Source of the DNA: Rhynchopus euleeides
Lineage: Eukaryota > Euglenozoa > Diplonemea > Diplonemida > Diplonemidae
Assembly: GCA_963210315.1 (NCBI GenBank)
Contig: OY723243.1
Location: 1,984,001 to 2,048,000, forward strand
Direction of reading: 5' to 3'
DNA length: 64,000 bases
Shown: positions 32,181-44,285 of the stretch, piece after piece
Layout of the letters: every line of letters begins with the position of its first letter
How positions within the stretch are numbered: position 1 is the stretch's first letter
Program-made: the position numbers and the translations under genes
The notes under the pieces: model-generated
What the model saw: only the letters and a program-made list of their open reading frames with translations
The model's database searches: none
Told to the model about the DNA's origin: nothing

Positions 32181-34853
32181 AAAATAGTGCAAAAAAATAT
32201 TTTTTCCCCAAATTCCTATTTTCATTCCGTGAAATAGATACACGCCTGTCATCACCCCCTCCTTTTTTTTTCACAGGTTTGGCGCGCGCAACAACGCCCC
32301 GCCTATTTTTTTTGACACGAGCGATGAAACGAAGCAAGTCCCCGCCCCCCCCCCCCCCCCTCCCCTCTCTCCTGCTTATATTTGGTACTATTTTGTCACA
32401 TTTGTTTCATTTGGGTACCCTTCCCACGAATTGGGATTTCGTGGGGGGTGCGTGTCCAGAGTTAGGAGAAAGTCGATCGAGACTGCCAAACCCCCACCCA
32501 CCCACCCACCCACCCACCCACCCAAGAGTAAACTGCTAGGCGTCGGGGCTCCGCACCCAGTGGGGTGAATCTGCCGCCTTCAGGACAAGCTCCTCAGTAG
32601 GGACCTGTCCTCACCTGTGTTGAGCCCTCAGGGCGGCAGAGGGGTGTCGGAGGAAAACAATCCCTCAGAATCAGAACGGCCAGGACATTTGGTTCGTCGC
32701 GTTTGAAAATCAATTTACGCACGTCAGATTGGCGGCCGTCGGTGCCAAGAATGATAACAACGAATTGCTGTGTGTTCCCTCTGCTCGATATTCCCTCACT
32801 GCCGAGAATATGTTCTCCCGGCCCCCCTTCATTCGGCCCCTTAGGAAAAGCTGTCCCCTGGTCTGTTCCGTTGGTTCTTGCGTCTGTTTGAAGAAAAAGT
32901 CATAGCATGGCATCCGAGAAGGTGGCCGCATTGCATCAATTGTCTGAGTGCTGGTTGATTTCTTCCTTGGAACTCTCAAAACATCCTCCCCTCAAACAGC
33001 TAGTGTATCTTCCAGCCCTTTTCGAAGGCTGGTGCGCGTCCCCGACATGATCAGGTGCATGGTGTGATGGATCGCGACAAAGCAAAACCTCTTCAGTATC
33101 ACGCAGTGCGCAAGTCAGGAGGGGCGCGGGTGAAGTGGTGGTGGTGGTGGGGGAAATTTCACGAACCTGAAAACCGAACTGTCCCTGTCTGTTGCGAGAT
33201 CGAGAAAGATAAAGTTGTAAATAAGACCGGCAGAGATTCCCGTGTATCCCCTTGGGGGTGGTGTATGGCAGTATTCCGAAGAAAAGAAAAATTTGACCAA
33301 AAATTTGTACGAGTGCACGTCGCTGCCTTAGCTTGGCCGTCTTGCGTCAGGTAAAGTTGGGGCCATCGACACCAAGAAATATGGCAACTGTGCGGAGCAG
33401 ACTGCAGATGGGGTGAATGGGGTGCATCCCAACCCCCACAGTCTGTGATATCCTGGTGCCGATGTGTGAATAAGGCAGACAGTCTGGCCCTCACATGCCA
33501 GAGGGTTTTCTTTGACTGGAACAGAACGGGGAGGTGTGGGTCTCTTCGCCGCACCGCCCACTGAAGGGGGTGCGTTTTTGGTACATTTCTCCTATTTGCT
33601 GATTGAACTTTTCCGAATAGCGAAGGCCTCCCACCACCCCACCACCCCCCTCAAAACAACACAAGAAACTGAACACATATTGGCATTTCCTGTCAAATCA
33701 GTGTGGCATGGCCTGCTATTGAGGGCAGGTGGGGTATGGTGGCGATCCCGCCTCCTCTCCGAAACAGGCGCCACCCGATACTTTCCAACAAAAGCTTCGC
33801 TTTGTCTGTGCAGACTCAGGGTGTGTGGAGGGGTCGCACTCGAGGTTCAATCGGTGGACCCTGCGCTATACAAATTAACAAGGCTTCGCGTGTGCAATGT
33901 ATGATCTCACGTCAGGAGCGGGAGAGGGTTTGTGTGTTCTGCACGACAACAAAAAGTACAGTTTCGGGTGTTTATGGTATGTCACTCGGTGCACCCTACA
34001 CTATTCAATAAGATGAACGTGTGTTGGTGTGTCGCAGTGGGGATTGGATCAAGAGGGGAGATGGGTGGGAAGAGGGAGGATAGGATGGGGGTGGACGCTC
34101 GGTGCACTCTGCGCTGCGGCAAAAAAAATATTGTGTGCGTCACAGTGTGGTCGTCTTCTACGTCAGGCTGGAGGTCTTCGAAACCACAAAAAAAATGGAC
34201 AGCAGCCGCGCGGAATAAGCTCCGCGGGTTTGGGTGATTTGGTCCAAAGAAAGAAAAGCTGCTGAAGAGACAGCGGCATTTTGTTGGCCGTGTTTCACCC
34301 ACCCCTTTCTCTGGCTGCGCGGTTCCTAGATCGGGGGTTGATGGAAGGAGACGAGGGGGTGGGGGTGGGGTGGGGTGGGGTCTGGGAGACGGTTTGGGTG
34401 TTACGGTACATCAACCTGACACTACACACCCCCAGCCCCGCAGAGCAGCTGGCGGAGTACAGATGGTTCCACCAGAAATAACCGACCCTCACCCGTGGGT
34501 TTGCGACGGGCCTGGCCTGGCCCTTCGGTTTTCGTGTTTTTGCGCGGGGTTTGGACTGTAGAGTGTGTGGATCGCTGTGTCTGCACGCACAGCTGTGGAG
34601 AACGCCAGGTTTACTGATTGGCGGAAATTTTGTGGGTCTGTGTGTGTGTGTGTGAGTGAGGGCTGAATGGTGTGTTCTCAAGGTGTGCCCTGCACCGGAA
34701 AAAAAGGTCCAGAGACCCCCCCCTCCACCACCCCCCCCCCCCCCCCTTGCCACTAGCACCCCCCTTCGGCTGCTGTCTCTCCAACGCACAGTATTCTGCA
34801 CATCACCCCACCCTCTCCACCCTCTCTCTTGACAGGCTGCCCTCCCCCCCGGC

Positions 34854-37800
34854 ATGGCAGGCACCCGCAGGGGGTCCGATGTTGGGACCGACGACGATGA
34901 GGATGGGGGGCGCCTGCCCGACACGGAGCCGCTGCTTCCGCAGCATCCGAGTGGGGGCGTGCACATGAGGCGCAGCTCGACGAGCGCCACACATCTGCGC
35001 AACGCGTCGTTTGCCAGCAACGCGCGCTTGCAGGTCGAGGAGGATGACGATGACGACCTGGAGTGCTGGCATGAAGAGCCGGAGGACATGGGTCTTATGC
35101 GCGAGCTGCAGGACTTGCAGAACGAGCTTGACGGGGATGCGGACCTGTTCGAAGGCGACGCCGAGGGGTGGATGCGCTTCGAGGAGGAGGCTGCGCAGTA
35201 CAACACACGGCTCCCTGTGCAGCAGGCGGCCCTGTATGTCAGGGACAGCATCTACGGCTACCACTACGACTTCCAGGACAGTATGATCGCGCGGTATAAA
35301 TGGTACCGGTCACGCCCTATGCGTGGCATGCTGAAGGTTGCGTCGATCCTTTCGATCGTGATGGCCTGCGTGCAGGTGCATGCGGATGACACAGGGGGGA
35401 GGAATGTGCTGGACTGGTTCCTTATCCCCTCAGAGATCTTCTGCCTCGCGGTGTTCAGCCTGCAGTCTGTCCTGCAGTATCAGTTTCTCGGGTCGACGAA
35501 GTTCTTCCGGAGCAAGACGTGTGTGATCCTCCTGGTCTGCACGGTGCTCTACTTCCTGGACCTGCTGGTGATGCCGCTGTTCTTCAAAGAAGCGCCGCTG
35601 CTTGTGACGGTGCAGGAGACGGACCGCCCCTTTCTGCTGCGCTTCTACATCCGCCCGGTGTATGCGTTCTTCCACTTTGCCCTGCTGAGGGAGACGCTGC
35701 CAAACGTCATCAGGTCAGCCCGTGCCCTGGTCCCGGTCGTCCTGTTTCTGTGGATCTTCCTCGTGGTCTTCTCCATCTATGGCTTCATGCTGTTCTTCAA
35801 GCGGAATACGTACTTTGCAAATGCGCCGCGTGCGCTGTATCAGATGTTCATTGCCCTGACGACAGCGAACTTCCCCGATGTGATGATCCAGGGCTACGCA
35901 CACCCATATCAGGTGGTGAAGACGTCGGAAACCCCCTTCTGGAATGAGACGAGCAAGTCGTGGGTCACCCTCCAGCGGATCGAGGTGTCGAACTCCACGA
36001 AGACGGACGAGATGGGGGACCACTTCAACTACACGTGGGACGAGTTCTCTTACTACCTGTCGCCCTTCTTCTTCATCCTCTTCTACCTCATCGGGCTGTA
36101 CTTCCTGATGTCCGTTGCGTTCGCTGTTGTGTACAATGTGTACAAGGACAACCTGCGGAGGCATGTTCTCAACAAATACTCCTTTCGGCATCGCATGTTG
36201 GGGCGTGCCTTTAGGTGTCTCCAGCGCTACATGGACGAGGGCTATGACGATGTCAACAAGACACGGACACAGGTGCAGCGCCGTCTGGGTGACCGTCGGC
36301 AGTCTGTGCGGACTGACGGGGGGCGCCGCCAATCGCTGTTCCCTGCGTCCCTGATAGGGTCGCCCACACGCCGCAGCACTGTGGACTGGTCGGCCCCCTC
36401 AGTCAACGGTGCAGAGAGGGTCGGGTCCACCAGCAGGGTGGAGAGGATCCTCAGCAGCTCGCGTGGAGCCTTCGATGCCTTGGAGAACTCCCCGCTGCCC
36501 GCGGGTATGGTCTCCCTGGCACGCAAGGCGCCCCGCGCCCGTACCAAGGGTGTGGACCAGTACATGTTTGAGCTGCTGTACCGTGAGCTGAACCCTAGCT
36601 CAAAGGACAGCTCCTATCCAACGGAGGTATGCTATGTTGTTCTGTCGCTTCACGACGAGGCGGACACCGCAGTGTTCGGATATGTTCCCGTGTGTGCACA
36701 CGATACAGAAGGGACCATGCGTTAAGGTCCCGAAGCGAAGCGGCCTGGCTATGCGGTGCCTTACTCTCACGACAACTCCAGCTTGCTGTGCTTTGCCATA
36801 TGATACCCCTGCGCAGGTCGTGATCGGCAGCGTCGTAGCGCTGCTGCAGGACACGGATATCACCCCCGAGATCACGCTGGCCAAGGGGACCACTGGGATC
36901 GTCGTGTACCCCTCTTCCAGCACCGTGCAGTGCTGTGAGGTATGCTTGTGCTGCTGTCCTGTCTCAGCCTGCCCTGCCCTGCTCAGGTGGACTTCCAAGG
37001 CGTGACGTACATGGCTATGCCTGACGAGATCCTCCTTGTGGAGCCTGCAGGGTGCCCTGAGAAAATGATGCGGGTGTACTTTTACACCATGGACATGAAC
37101 CAGTCGGCCTCGCTCGACAGCAAGCAGTTCCGCGCGCTGTACCAGATGCTGCAGCTGAAGGTTACCATCGTTCGCGACACACGGCTTTTCCTCGAGAAGG
37201 CCCTGCCGCCATCCATCTTCAACTCGTGCTTTATTCAAGGGCTGCTCCGCTTCGGGCGTGGCAAGTGGCTGGACCGGATGATTGCATTCCACATCTTCGC
37301 AAGCGTGGTGCTGATGACCGTGCACTTCTCCTGCATAGCCGACCAAGCGGATGGCGGTGTGTACATGAGTGACACGTGGTACCACTTCATGTACGCCGAG
37401 GTCGCAGTGGGTGTTGTGTTCGACGTGGAGACCCTCATCAAGGTGATGTGCCTGGGGTGGTCTGACTACTGGTCGAAGAAGTGGAACCGCTACGACTTCA
37501 TCATGACGGTGCTGAACATCGGCATCTACCTCTCGCTGGCCGTCTTCTCTGCATACTACGGGTACGACCAGGCGATGGCCATGGTGATGGAGCTGCAGAC
37601 CAACACGATGACGAAGAGCCAGTCCACCCCCGACCTGATTATGATCGTCCTGTTGGGGCGTCTCGTGCGCGTGGTGCGGATTGTGAGCGAACACAAGCAG
37701 TTCCGTTACATCCTGAAGACGTTCTCCAACATCCTCCCCATCTTTGCGGCATACATCTCTGTCGTCTTCATCGTCTACTTCTACTTCGTGTCGATCGGGA

Positions 37801-38324
37801 TGATCTTCCTGCGTGATGTTGAGATCCCGCTCACCACGCAGTACAGCCAAAGCAACTACTACGCGCTGAATTTTGATTCGTTCTACAGCAGCTCCATCAC
37901 ACTGTGGTGCATTATGATTGTCAATAACTGGTTCGTCATCGTGGACGGGTACCGTGCAGCAAAGGGTGACTGGGTCATCATCTACTTCGTGCTGTTCTGG
38001 CTGATCTGTGTTATCCTGCTGATGAACGTGGTGACAGCGCTGGTCGTGGAGGTGTGGGGCTCGCAGTGGGAGCTGAACAAGTCGAAGGCGGTGAACATCG
38101 ACAACAACCCGCTGGCGAAGCGCATCCACTCGCTGAACAATCTCACCCCGGAGGACGGGATGGACTACTACAAGCTGGGCCTCCCTCCGGACCCGGATGG
38201 CTCGCGCCCCCGCTACAAGGTGACGTACCGCAACTACTCACACAAGGTCACTCTCGCACTTGAGCGGCTCTTCCTCCACCAGAAGGGTTTCGAACACGTC
38301 ACGCTGTCTTCCCCCTGTGAGTGA
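34854..38324 (+). CDS. two-pore channel B (TPC family), 3 exons
   Basis: Exons 34854-36626, 36817-36939 and 36987-38324 join in frame to 1,077 residues, paralogous to the gene at 25973 with the same intron positions. Start MAGTRRGSD; long acidic N-terminus with VEEDDDDDLECW. Repeat I pore TTANFPDVM (about 336-344); repeat II S4 RLVRVVRIV (about 856), filter VNNWF (about 944) and S6 LMNVVTALVVEVW. The linker EF-hand-like loop is DMNQSASLDSKQ, losing the usual Gly at position 6 and, like the other copy, carrying Gln instead of Glu at 12, so calcium binding is doubtful. Same inferred role: cation release from acidic organelles. The 3-prime 200 bp or so are almost identical to the other gene. Confidence 0.9.
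36627..36816 (+). other. intron 1 of two-pore channel B
   Basis: 190 bp, donor GTATGC, acceptor GCGCAG. Phase 0; matches intron 1 of the paralogue. Confidence 0.82.
36940..36986 (+). other. intron 2 of two-pore channel B (47 bp)
   Basis: 47 bp, donor GTATGC, acceptor GCTCAG. Phase 0. Very short; supported by exact positional match to the 137-bp intron of the paralogue and by homology resuming at VDFQG. Confidence 0.8.
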
Positions 38325-39018
38325 GTTGTGGGTACCCCGTCAGAATCATATAAGAATCATATGCAGGGTGTCAGTCACGAGGCCGCATTGACCCTTCACA
38401 CAAGGCAGTGATTGGATCAATATTGTGTACACTACAGCATTGTAATATTTACGCGTGTGTGATGTCCATCTTTCAAGGAATTAACTGTCATGATGTCCAT
38501 CTGTCAAGGAACCAACTGCATGCTGCGTTGGTACGGGCCGAAGACTGTCAGTGCCAGTCGCATCGAAACCTGGCCATCAAGCACTCCAGATCCGTGATCC
38601 TATCAGGGACTGGCCGTACAGTCTCTTGCATTCGGTATCAAACTGAATCGTGCGACACGACGCCAGCTAAGTTGAGGGGCACACAAAGCGCAGGTGCTCT
38701 GAGTTTGTTCTATGCTGTAAACACCGCGTTATAACGCGGTTCACATGCAGGATGGGCTGAGATCCCAAAGACACAGCAACGATCACATGACGCACTCGCT
38801 CTGTGTGTTCCAGATGGTGGCCCCGGGGGAGGGTTGCACTGGGAGGCTCACGCGTGTGTGGGCGTGTATCCACGGCGGCACGATGCAAAGCCCCCCCCCC
38901 CCCCCCCTCACCCCCAATCCGTTTCCTTTCTCTTCCGGTCGCATTTTTGTTTGCGCCTTTTTAACACAACCCTGTTATGTTGCAGGCCTCGCCAGCACAG
39001 CGGGTAGGGGGGGGGGGG
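38325..39018. other. short non-coding region
   Basis: Contains an imperfect tandem duplication GATGTCCATCT-TCAAGGAA at 38461-38512, a CCGCGTTATAACGCGG palindrome near 38722-38738, a C run at 38890-38906 and a G run abutting the next element. No gene. Confidence 0.5.
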
Positions 39019-40170
39019 TAGGGGGGGTCAAATGGGGGTGACAAACACGATTTTTCAAAAAACCGGCGCAGAGGCCCCAAAGCCCCCGTAAACCCTCCAA
39101 ACCCCCCCAGATCGGTCCGGAAACCCATCGAACCCCACTTTTCCACCATTCCGGGCACCTCAGGTGCCCGAATTGGGGTACCTAAATTTTGTGCCACCGT
39201 TTGGTACCGGACAGTGCCACTGTGTGGGAGGTTGGAAAAGAAAATGCCCCAACACACCACATCTGAGGGTTGCAATGCATGTTGCTTGCCAACCACGTCA
39301 TCCGGTGGGTGTCAGGCGCTATGTAGGTGGCATGAGCCAGGTCTTCGATGTGTTCTGGCTTGTATATGTACCTCCCTGCCTGCGGCACAGGCACTGCCTT
39401 TGTCCCCCACACCAGTCACAGAGAGCGTATTGTACTCGGTCCACGGTTGCTGATTCATTGTGATGCGTTGTATCCTCGAGTGAACGTCACACACTAGTGG
39501 CACCACCACCCGCCATCCGAGAGCTGTATTGACTTTGCGCCCTTCCGTTGCATTCACCTCGCCACGCATATTGCACCGTTCAGTACCAGTGCTCTTGGGC
39601 CAGGCAAAGTAGACCGCAGCAACTACCAATTCTGGCACAATGGGTACCACGACAGCGCACTTCGTGTGTTCCCGGAATGTACAGCTCGTGTTGCAACAGT
39701 CGTTGTCAACACATCCCGGTTGTGGAGCACTGCTGCACAGGAATCACACGACCATCTGGACTTGTTCCGTACCTACAGGCAGCCTCCCGGTGCATGGTGG
39801 CAGGGAGGTACATATACAAGCCAGAACTCATCGAAGACCTGGCTAATGCCACCTACATAGCGCCTGACACCCACCGGATGACGTGGTTGGCAAGCAACAT
39901 GCATTGCAACCCTCAGATGTGGTGTGTTGGGGCATTTTCTTTTCCAACCTCCCACACAGTGGCACTGTCCGGTACCAAACGGTGGCACAAAATTTAGGTA
40001 CCCCAATTCGGGCACCTGAGGTGCCCGGAATGGTGGAAAAGTGGGGTTCGATGGGTTTCCGGACCGATCTGGGGGGGTTTGGAGGGTTTACGGGGGCTCT
40101 GGGGCCTCTGCGCCGGTTTTTTGAAAAATCGTGTTTGTCGACGTAAAAGGGTGGCATTTGACCCCCCCTA
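39019..40170 (+). mobile_element. TA-bounded inverted-repeat element R1, copy 1 (1,152 bp)
   Basis: Ends TAGGGGGGGTCAAATG and CATTTGACCCCCCCTA. Inverted arms of about 360-370 bp (39019-39380 and 39799-40170) enclose a non-coding core of about 420 bp. The arms are not identical: the right arm has an extra CCACCCTTTTACGT-like insertion near its tip. Flanked by G-runs on both sides on the plus strand. Frames inside are mirror images produced by the arms; no transposase seen. Confidence 0.9.
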
Positions 40171-42559
40171 GGGGGGGGGGGTGATGTGAATGTCTGTCGT
40201 GTTTCTCATCACAGCGCAGCTGTTGCGCCGTGTTCCCGTTCACTCGCCCCACCCCAACCGCCAAATGAATTATCGACCCCGCTTTGCATCGTCGCGAGAG
40301 GGGAGCTTTTGTCATATAGGTAGAGCAGAATACTACATGGATTCTGGCCACCCTCAGATGAATCCTTGCACCTCCTCTCGCCGTGTGCTCACGAGGGGGC
40401 GTCGCCCACCAAGGCATAGGTGCAACAACGGGGGTGGTGGTGGGGGCAGACTCTAGTTACGTTACGGCTGTGCCGCTTACAGCCCCCCCGGGGCTGAGGC
40501 GGCACGAATCCAACAAACCCATTTCAAAAGGAAAATGCTGTTGTGTGGGGTGGGAGGGGTCATTTCGGGGGTGGGGGGGTGGGGTGTGGGGGGGTTTTTT
40601 TGCAACCCAGGCACAGCTGTGCTGGCGATCCCTGGCAATCGTTTGAAGTTTTTTTAAAAAGAAGCGTATAACCAACACACGAGCGACGCGAATCGGGGCA
40701 CCGCATGTGGATTTGAGAGTTTGTTCATCCGATCGTGCCCAGGTTCAATTTTGCTGGCGATTCACGAATCATGGTGGGCGCGCAACGCCCTGCCACTGGT
40801 TTTGTTGTATCTCCTCAATGGCACAAAACCAAGGGATCATGTATTGCATGGCACGGCCACTCCGTGGCTCTGCGCACGGAAGTGCGCCACTCAAACTCAA
40901 TGTTGTTTTACGAACATACCGTGTGACTGTGGACCTTCGCCCAGAAGTGCTGAATAGTGTGCCCTCCCAAAGTAGGTATCACACCGGGGTCTTCGCTAGG
41001 TGCCGAACACGGTTGGCGTTTTTCTGGTGCATCTCCTCCTATTGATAGGCGAAGATCGCCGAGCTTTGCCAAAGAGTCTGCCGATAGGGAAGCCCCGCTG
41101 CCACACTTCTGACGCATGGCGAAGTCACCCGACAATGCACCAATGCCCTTCTGTTTGCATCACCTGCAATGAACTCCATGCCATATTCCCTTTTGCTGCG
41201 CCATGAATGAAGGCCTGTTCTGTTTATTTTTATCTCGAGCCAAAACCTGCGATCGTTCTACAACCACGGCCATCGCATCGGTGATGCCATCCCTGGGATG
41301 CATCGCTGCCTGCCCCCGCTCTGTTTTTTTTTTGCAACGCTTGCAGATCCAGACAGCACCGCAGGACACCCTTCTTCAAGGCAAGTCGCAACGATCTCGC
41401 ATTTTTGGCAGCGCAAAAATAAATACACCGCCTTGGAGCGGAGCCTCTTTTGTTTGGAGGGAGTCTTTTGGTATGTTGGCGGGCCTTCGCTCTGTGCTGT
41501 CACTGTGGTGTCAAAGCTGTGTCGCTTTGCAGCCAGTTCTGTGAGGCGGCTCGCCCTTGTCCTCACGTTTCTGCACTTCTGAGCGAAGCCCCCCATTTTT
41601 GAATATTGAGCCGAGAGAGAGGAATGCGTCCACAAGGGCCTGAACCCCTCACCATCGTTGTTGTTTGTCTGTTATCCTATCACTCTGTGGCGGCATCTGA
41701 CTTGGGTATGCAAGTGTGAACGGGGGGGCGGGGATCGTGGGAAGGGGCACTCCTGCAAAGCCATGGGGTCAGCCGAGCCCCTTCTCCCTCCCTGAGGCTG
41801 CACAGCCATTGGGTTTTCTGGCATCATCTGCAGTGTGTGCAATATTTGCCGTGCCCGGTTCTTTTTCTCTTCGTGCACGGGGGGGCTATGACTCAGCTGG
41901 ATCGCGGATGATGAACCAGAAAAAAACCGCCAAATATCACCCACCTCCCCGCCATCCCTCTCTCCGGTCTCACCCTCATCCCTCCCGTTAGGACCCTCTT
42001 CGCCAGACAGCATTTGACATCACAGGCCTAGACATCTGCAAGCTCTCTCGGGTACGACCTTCAGAAAGGGTTATTTTTCACTTCGAAACAACAACGGCTG
42101 TAGTCACACATCCGTGCCCACTGCGTTCTACAGAGCAGTGCTGATCACTGGAGATCTGCGCACACATCACCGAGGCATGCCCTCCTGCGCCATCTTCCCC
42201 ACCTTTCCTCCCACAGGCTGTAGCGGTTGGCTGGACCACCAGGGCTTCAGAAGGGGGGTGTGGGGGGGGGGGGGCTGTGGGTGGCCAGACACACGGACTA
42301 CGCCCCTGCCCCACCTCCACCACCCCCCACCCCACCCCACCCCACTCACACTATACACACCGCCAAATCCAAACCGCCTTTCCGCCTTTCCAGCGGCGGG
42401 GCTGGAAGTGGTGGCGGTGGGCCGCTCTCGCCTTTTATCGACAAGCGTGACCCGTGACCAACAACTGAGAGCGGGCGGCGGCGGTGGTGGTGGTGGTGGT
42501 GGTGGTGGCGGAGCAGCCCCTGCACACTGCTGCCCCAAAGGACCCCCAGAACCGGAGCA
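40171..42559. other. non-coding region upstream of the Cdh1 gene
   Basis: No supported gene. Contains G-runs at about 40171-40181 and 42257-42270, a GCC/CACC-rich stretch at 42300-42345 and a (GGT)n tract at 42474-42513 just ahead of the Cdh1 start, which may be promoter or 5-prime UTR sequence. Confidence 0.5.
42474..42513 (+). repeat. (GGC/GGT)n microsatellite upstream of Cdh1
   Basis: About 12 GGY triplets ending 47 bp before the Cdh1 ATG. Confidence 0.9.
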
Positions 42560-44077
42560 ATGAATGCCTCAGGCATCTTCCAGGGCCTGGTGCCGCAGGC
42601 AGCATGCCCACGGAGGGTGCATGACTTCTTCGAGGGTGGCGAGTCAGACGGGGGGTCCCCTTACGACACCCCCCTGACGTCCTTCAGGCGCAGGATGCTG
42701 GCAGAGAGCATTCCCGTTGAGACCAGCAGCCCCCCCTCGGAGAACACCGGGATGGCCACGCCGAGCGATGACCGGTTGGTGCCTGACAGGCAGGGCCTTG
42801 CGGAAGGGATTGGCGTTGCGCTGTACCACTCCAACGGGAAGGCGGCGAAGACAGGGTTGCAGCCTCCATACCAACGCAGCTCTTGTGATTCCGGCCCGCA
42901 GGAGGGGGAGTCGTATCGGGTGAGGCTTGCATGCTCTCTGTTCGGCGCGCAGCCTTGCGATGTTTCTGACAGGATTTTGAGGTTTGGCGCAGGGCAGCCG
43001 TTGCACCCCCTCAACGCGGAGGAGCATGACCGGAACCTGAGGGTGATCTACTCCCGGAATAAGACGCGGCAGTTCCGCAGCAAACACTTCCGATACATCC
43101 CGCAGACGCCGGAGCGTATCCTCGATGGGCCGGAGTTGGTGGATGACTACTACCTCAACCTGTTGGATTGGTCGCAGTCTAACGTGCTGTCGGTTGCCCT
43201 CAAGCAGACGGTTTACCTCTGGAATGCAGAGAGTGGGGACATCACGCAGCTGACGCACACCGGGGGGGAGCGGAACATCGTGACGGGGCTCAGCTTCGCA
43301 AAGGACACGCCGACCCTCGCCATCGGCACCAACAACGCGGATGTGGAGCTGTGGGATGTCGCATCCGGGGCGAAGATGTCCACCCTGAAGGGGCACATCG
43401 CGCGGGTCGTATCCCTTGCGTGGAACGGGCATCTCCTCGCGTCGGGGTCGCGCGACAGCTCCATCAACCTGCATGACACGCGTGCCGCAGGGGGGCCTGT
43501 GGGGACCCTGACAGGCCACGAGCAGGAGGTGTGTGGCCTGCAGTGGTCGCTCGATGGAACCCAGCTTGCCAGCGGGGGGAACGACAACCTGCTGCATGTG
43601 TGGGATAACAGGCACAGGCACGAGCCCCGTCTGCGCCTGACGTCGCACACCGCGGCGGTGAAGGCAATCGGGTGGTCGCCGCACCAAGGCGGGTTGCTGG
43701 CGACAGGCGGAGGCACGGCGGACCGGACTCTGCGCTTCTGGAACACCTCCAGCGGGGAGTGCATCCACACCATCGACACCAAGTCTCAGGTTTGCTCCCT
43801 TTTGTGGTCGGTCAACCGCAACGAGCTGCTGACATCGCATGGCTACTCCGAGAACCAACTCTCCCTCTGGAAGTACCCTTCGATGAAGCGCATAGCCAAC
43901 CTCACCGGGCATTCTTCAAGAGTCCTCCATCTCGCCCTGTCCCCCGACGGCCAGACCGTCGTTTCTGCTGCTGGCGATGAGACGATCCGCTTCTGGAAAT
44001 GCTTTGCCGAAGAGAAGTCAAAGCGGAGGCGAGCAGTGAAACCAACCGCCCTCCTCTCCCCGTTGACTCTGCGATAG
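42560..44077 (+). CDS. CDH1: Cdh1/Fizzy-related APC/C coactivator (WD40)
   Basis: Single exon, 505 residues. N-terminal part carries a C-box-like DDRLVPDR (about residues 69-76), used by Cdc20/Cdh1 proteins to contact the anaphase-promoting complex. The family signature PELVDDYYLNLLDWSQSNVL starts the WD40 propeller (about 190-490), with blades showing VYLWNAESG, GTNNADVELWD, SGSRDSSINLHD, SGGNDNLLHVWD, GGGTADRTLRFWN and GAGDE-like AAGDETIRFW. The C-terminus ends in Leu-Arg, a variant of the Ile-Arg tail. RYIPQTPERILDGPEL resembles Cdh1 more than Cdc20. Role: substrate recognition for ubiquitin-dependent exit from mitosis and G1. It sits between two inverted copies of element R1. No intron is needed. 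Confidence 0.93.
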   Translation: MNASGIFQGLVPQAACPRRVHDFFEGGESDGGSPYDTPLTSFRRRMLAESIPVETSSPPSENTGMATPSDDRLVPDRQGLAEGIGVALYHSNGKAAKTGLQPPYQRSSCDSGPQEGESYRVRLACSLFGAQPCDVSDRILRFGAGQPLHPLNAEEHDRNLRVIYSRNKTRQFRSKHFRYIPQTPERILDGPELVDDYYLNLLDWSQSNVLSVALKQTVYLWNAESGDITQLTHTGGERNIVTGLSFAKDTPTLAIGTNNADVELWDVASGAKMSTLKGHIARVVSLAWNGHLLASGSRDSSINLHDTRAAGGPVGTLTGHEQEVCGLQWSLDGTQLASGGNDNLLHVWDNRHRHEPRLRLTSHTAAVKAIGWSPHQGGLLATGGGTADRTLRFWNTSSGECIHTIDTKSQVCSLLWSVNRNELLTSHGYSENQLSLWKYPSMKRIANLTGHSSRVLHLALSPDGQTVVSAAGDETIRFWKCFAEEKSKRRRAVKPTALLSPLTLR

Positions 44078-44285
44078 AAACAGGAAGGGGGGGGGGGGGT
44101 GGTGGGGGGTGTCGTGCCCCCCCACCCTCCCCCCCCCCCCCCCTTCCCAGCTCCTCTCCGGCGATTACACCGCTATACACCATAAGCCCATGCGTCGAAC
44201 GGCCTGTGTGAAAAGCCTGCCGCCGTTCCGTATGTGAGGCATCACCCGTCAGTAGTTCCTTCTTCTCCCTGGGGGGGGGGGGGGG

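Larger units (their letters stand above)
29568..34853. other. 5.3-kb non-coding region between the two channel genes
   Basis: No supported gene. Contents: AT-rich segment with a TTTATGGA inverted motif near 29740-29820; (CT)n/(ATCT)n microsatellite at 30331-30368; a GGAGGCCACGG duplication and a TGCAAAAA tandem repeat (separate entries); (CCCA)n at 32490-32524; poly-C at 32347-32361 and 34729-34746. The last 100 bp are a C-rich leader to the second channel gene. Confidence 0.5.

Noticed and set aside
39001-40181. G-runs and TAGGGG words as telomeric repeats
   Set aside because: They are single tips of inverted-repeat elements, not tandem arrays.
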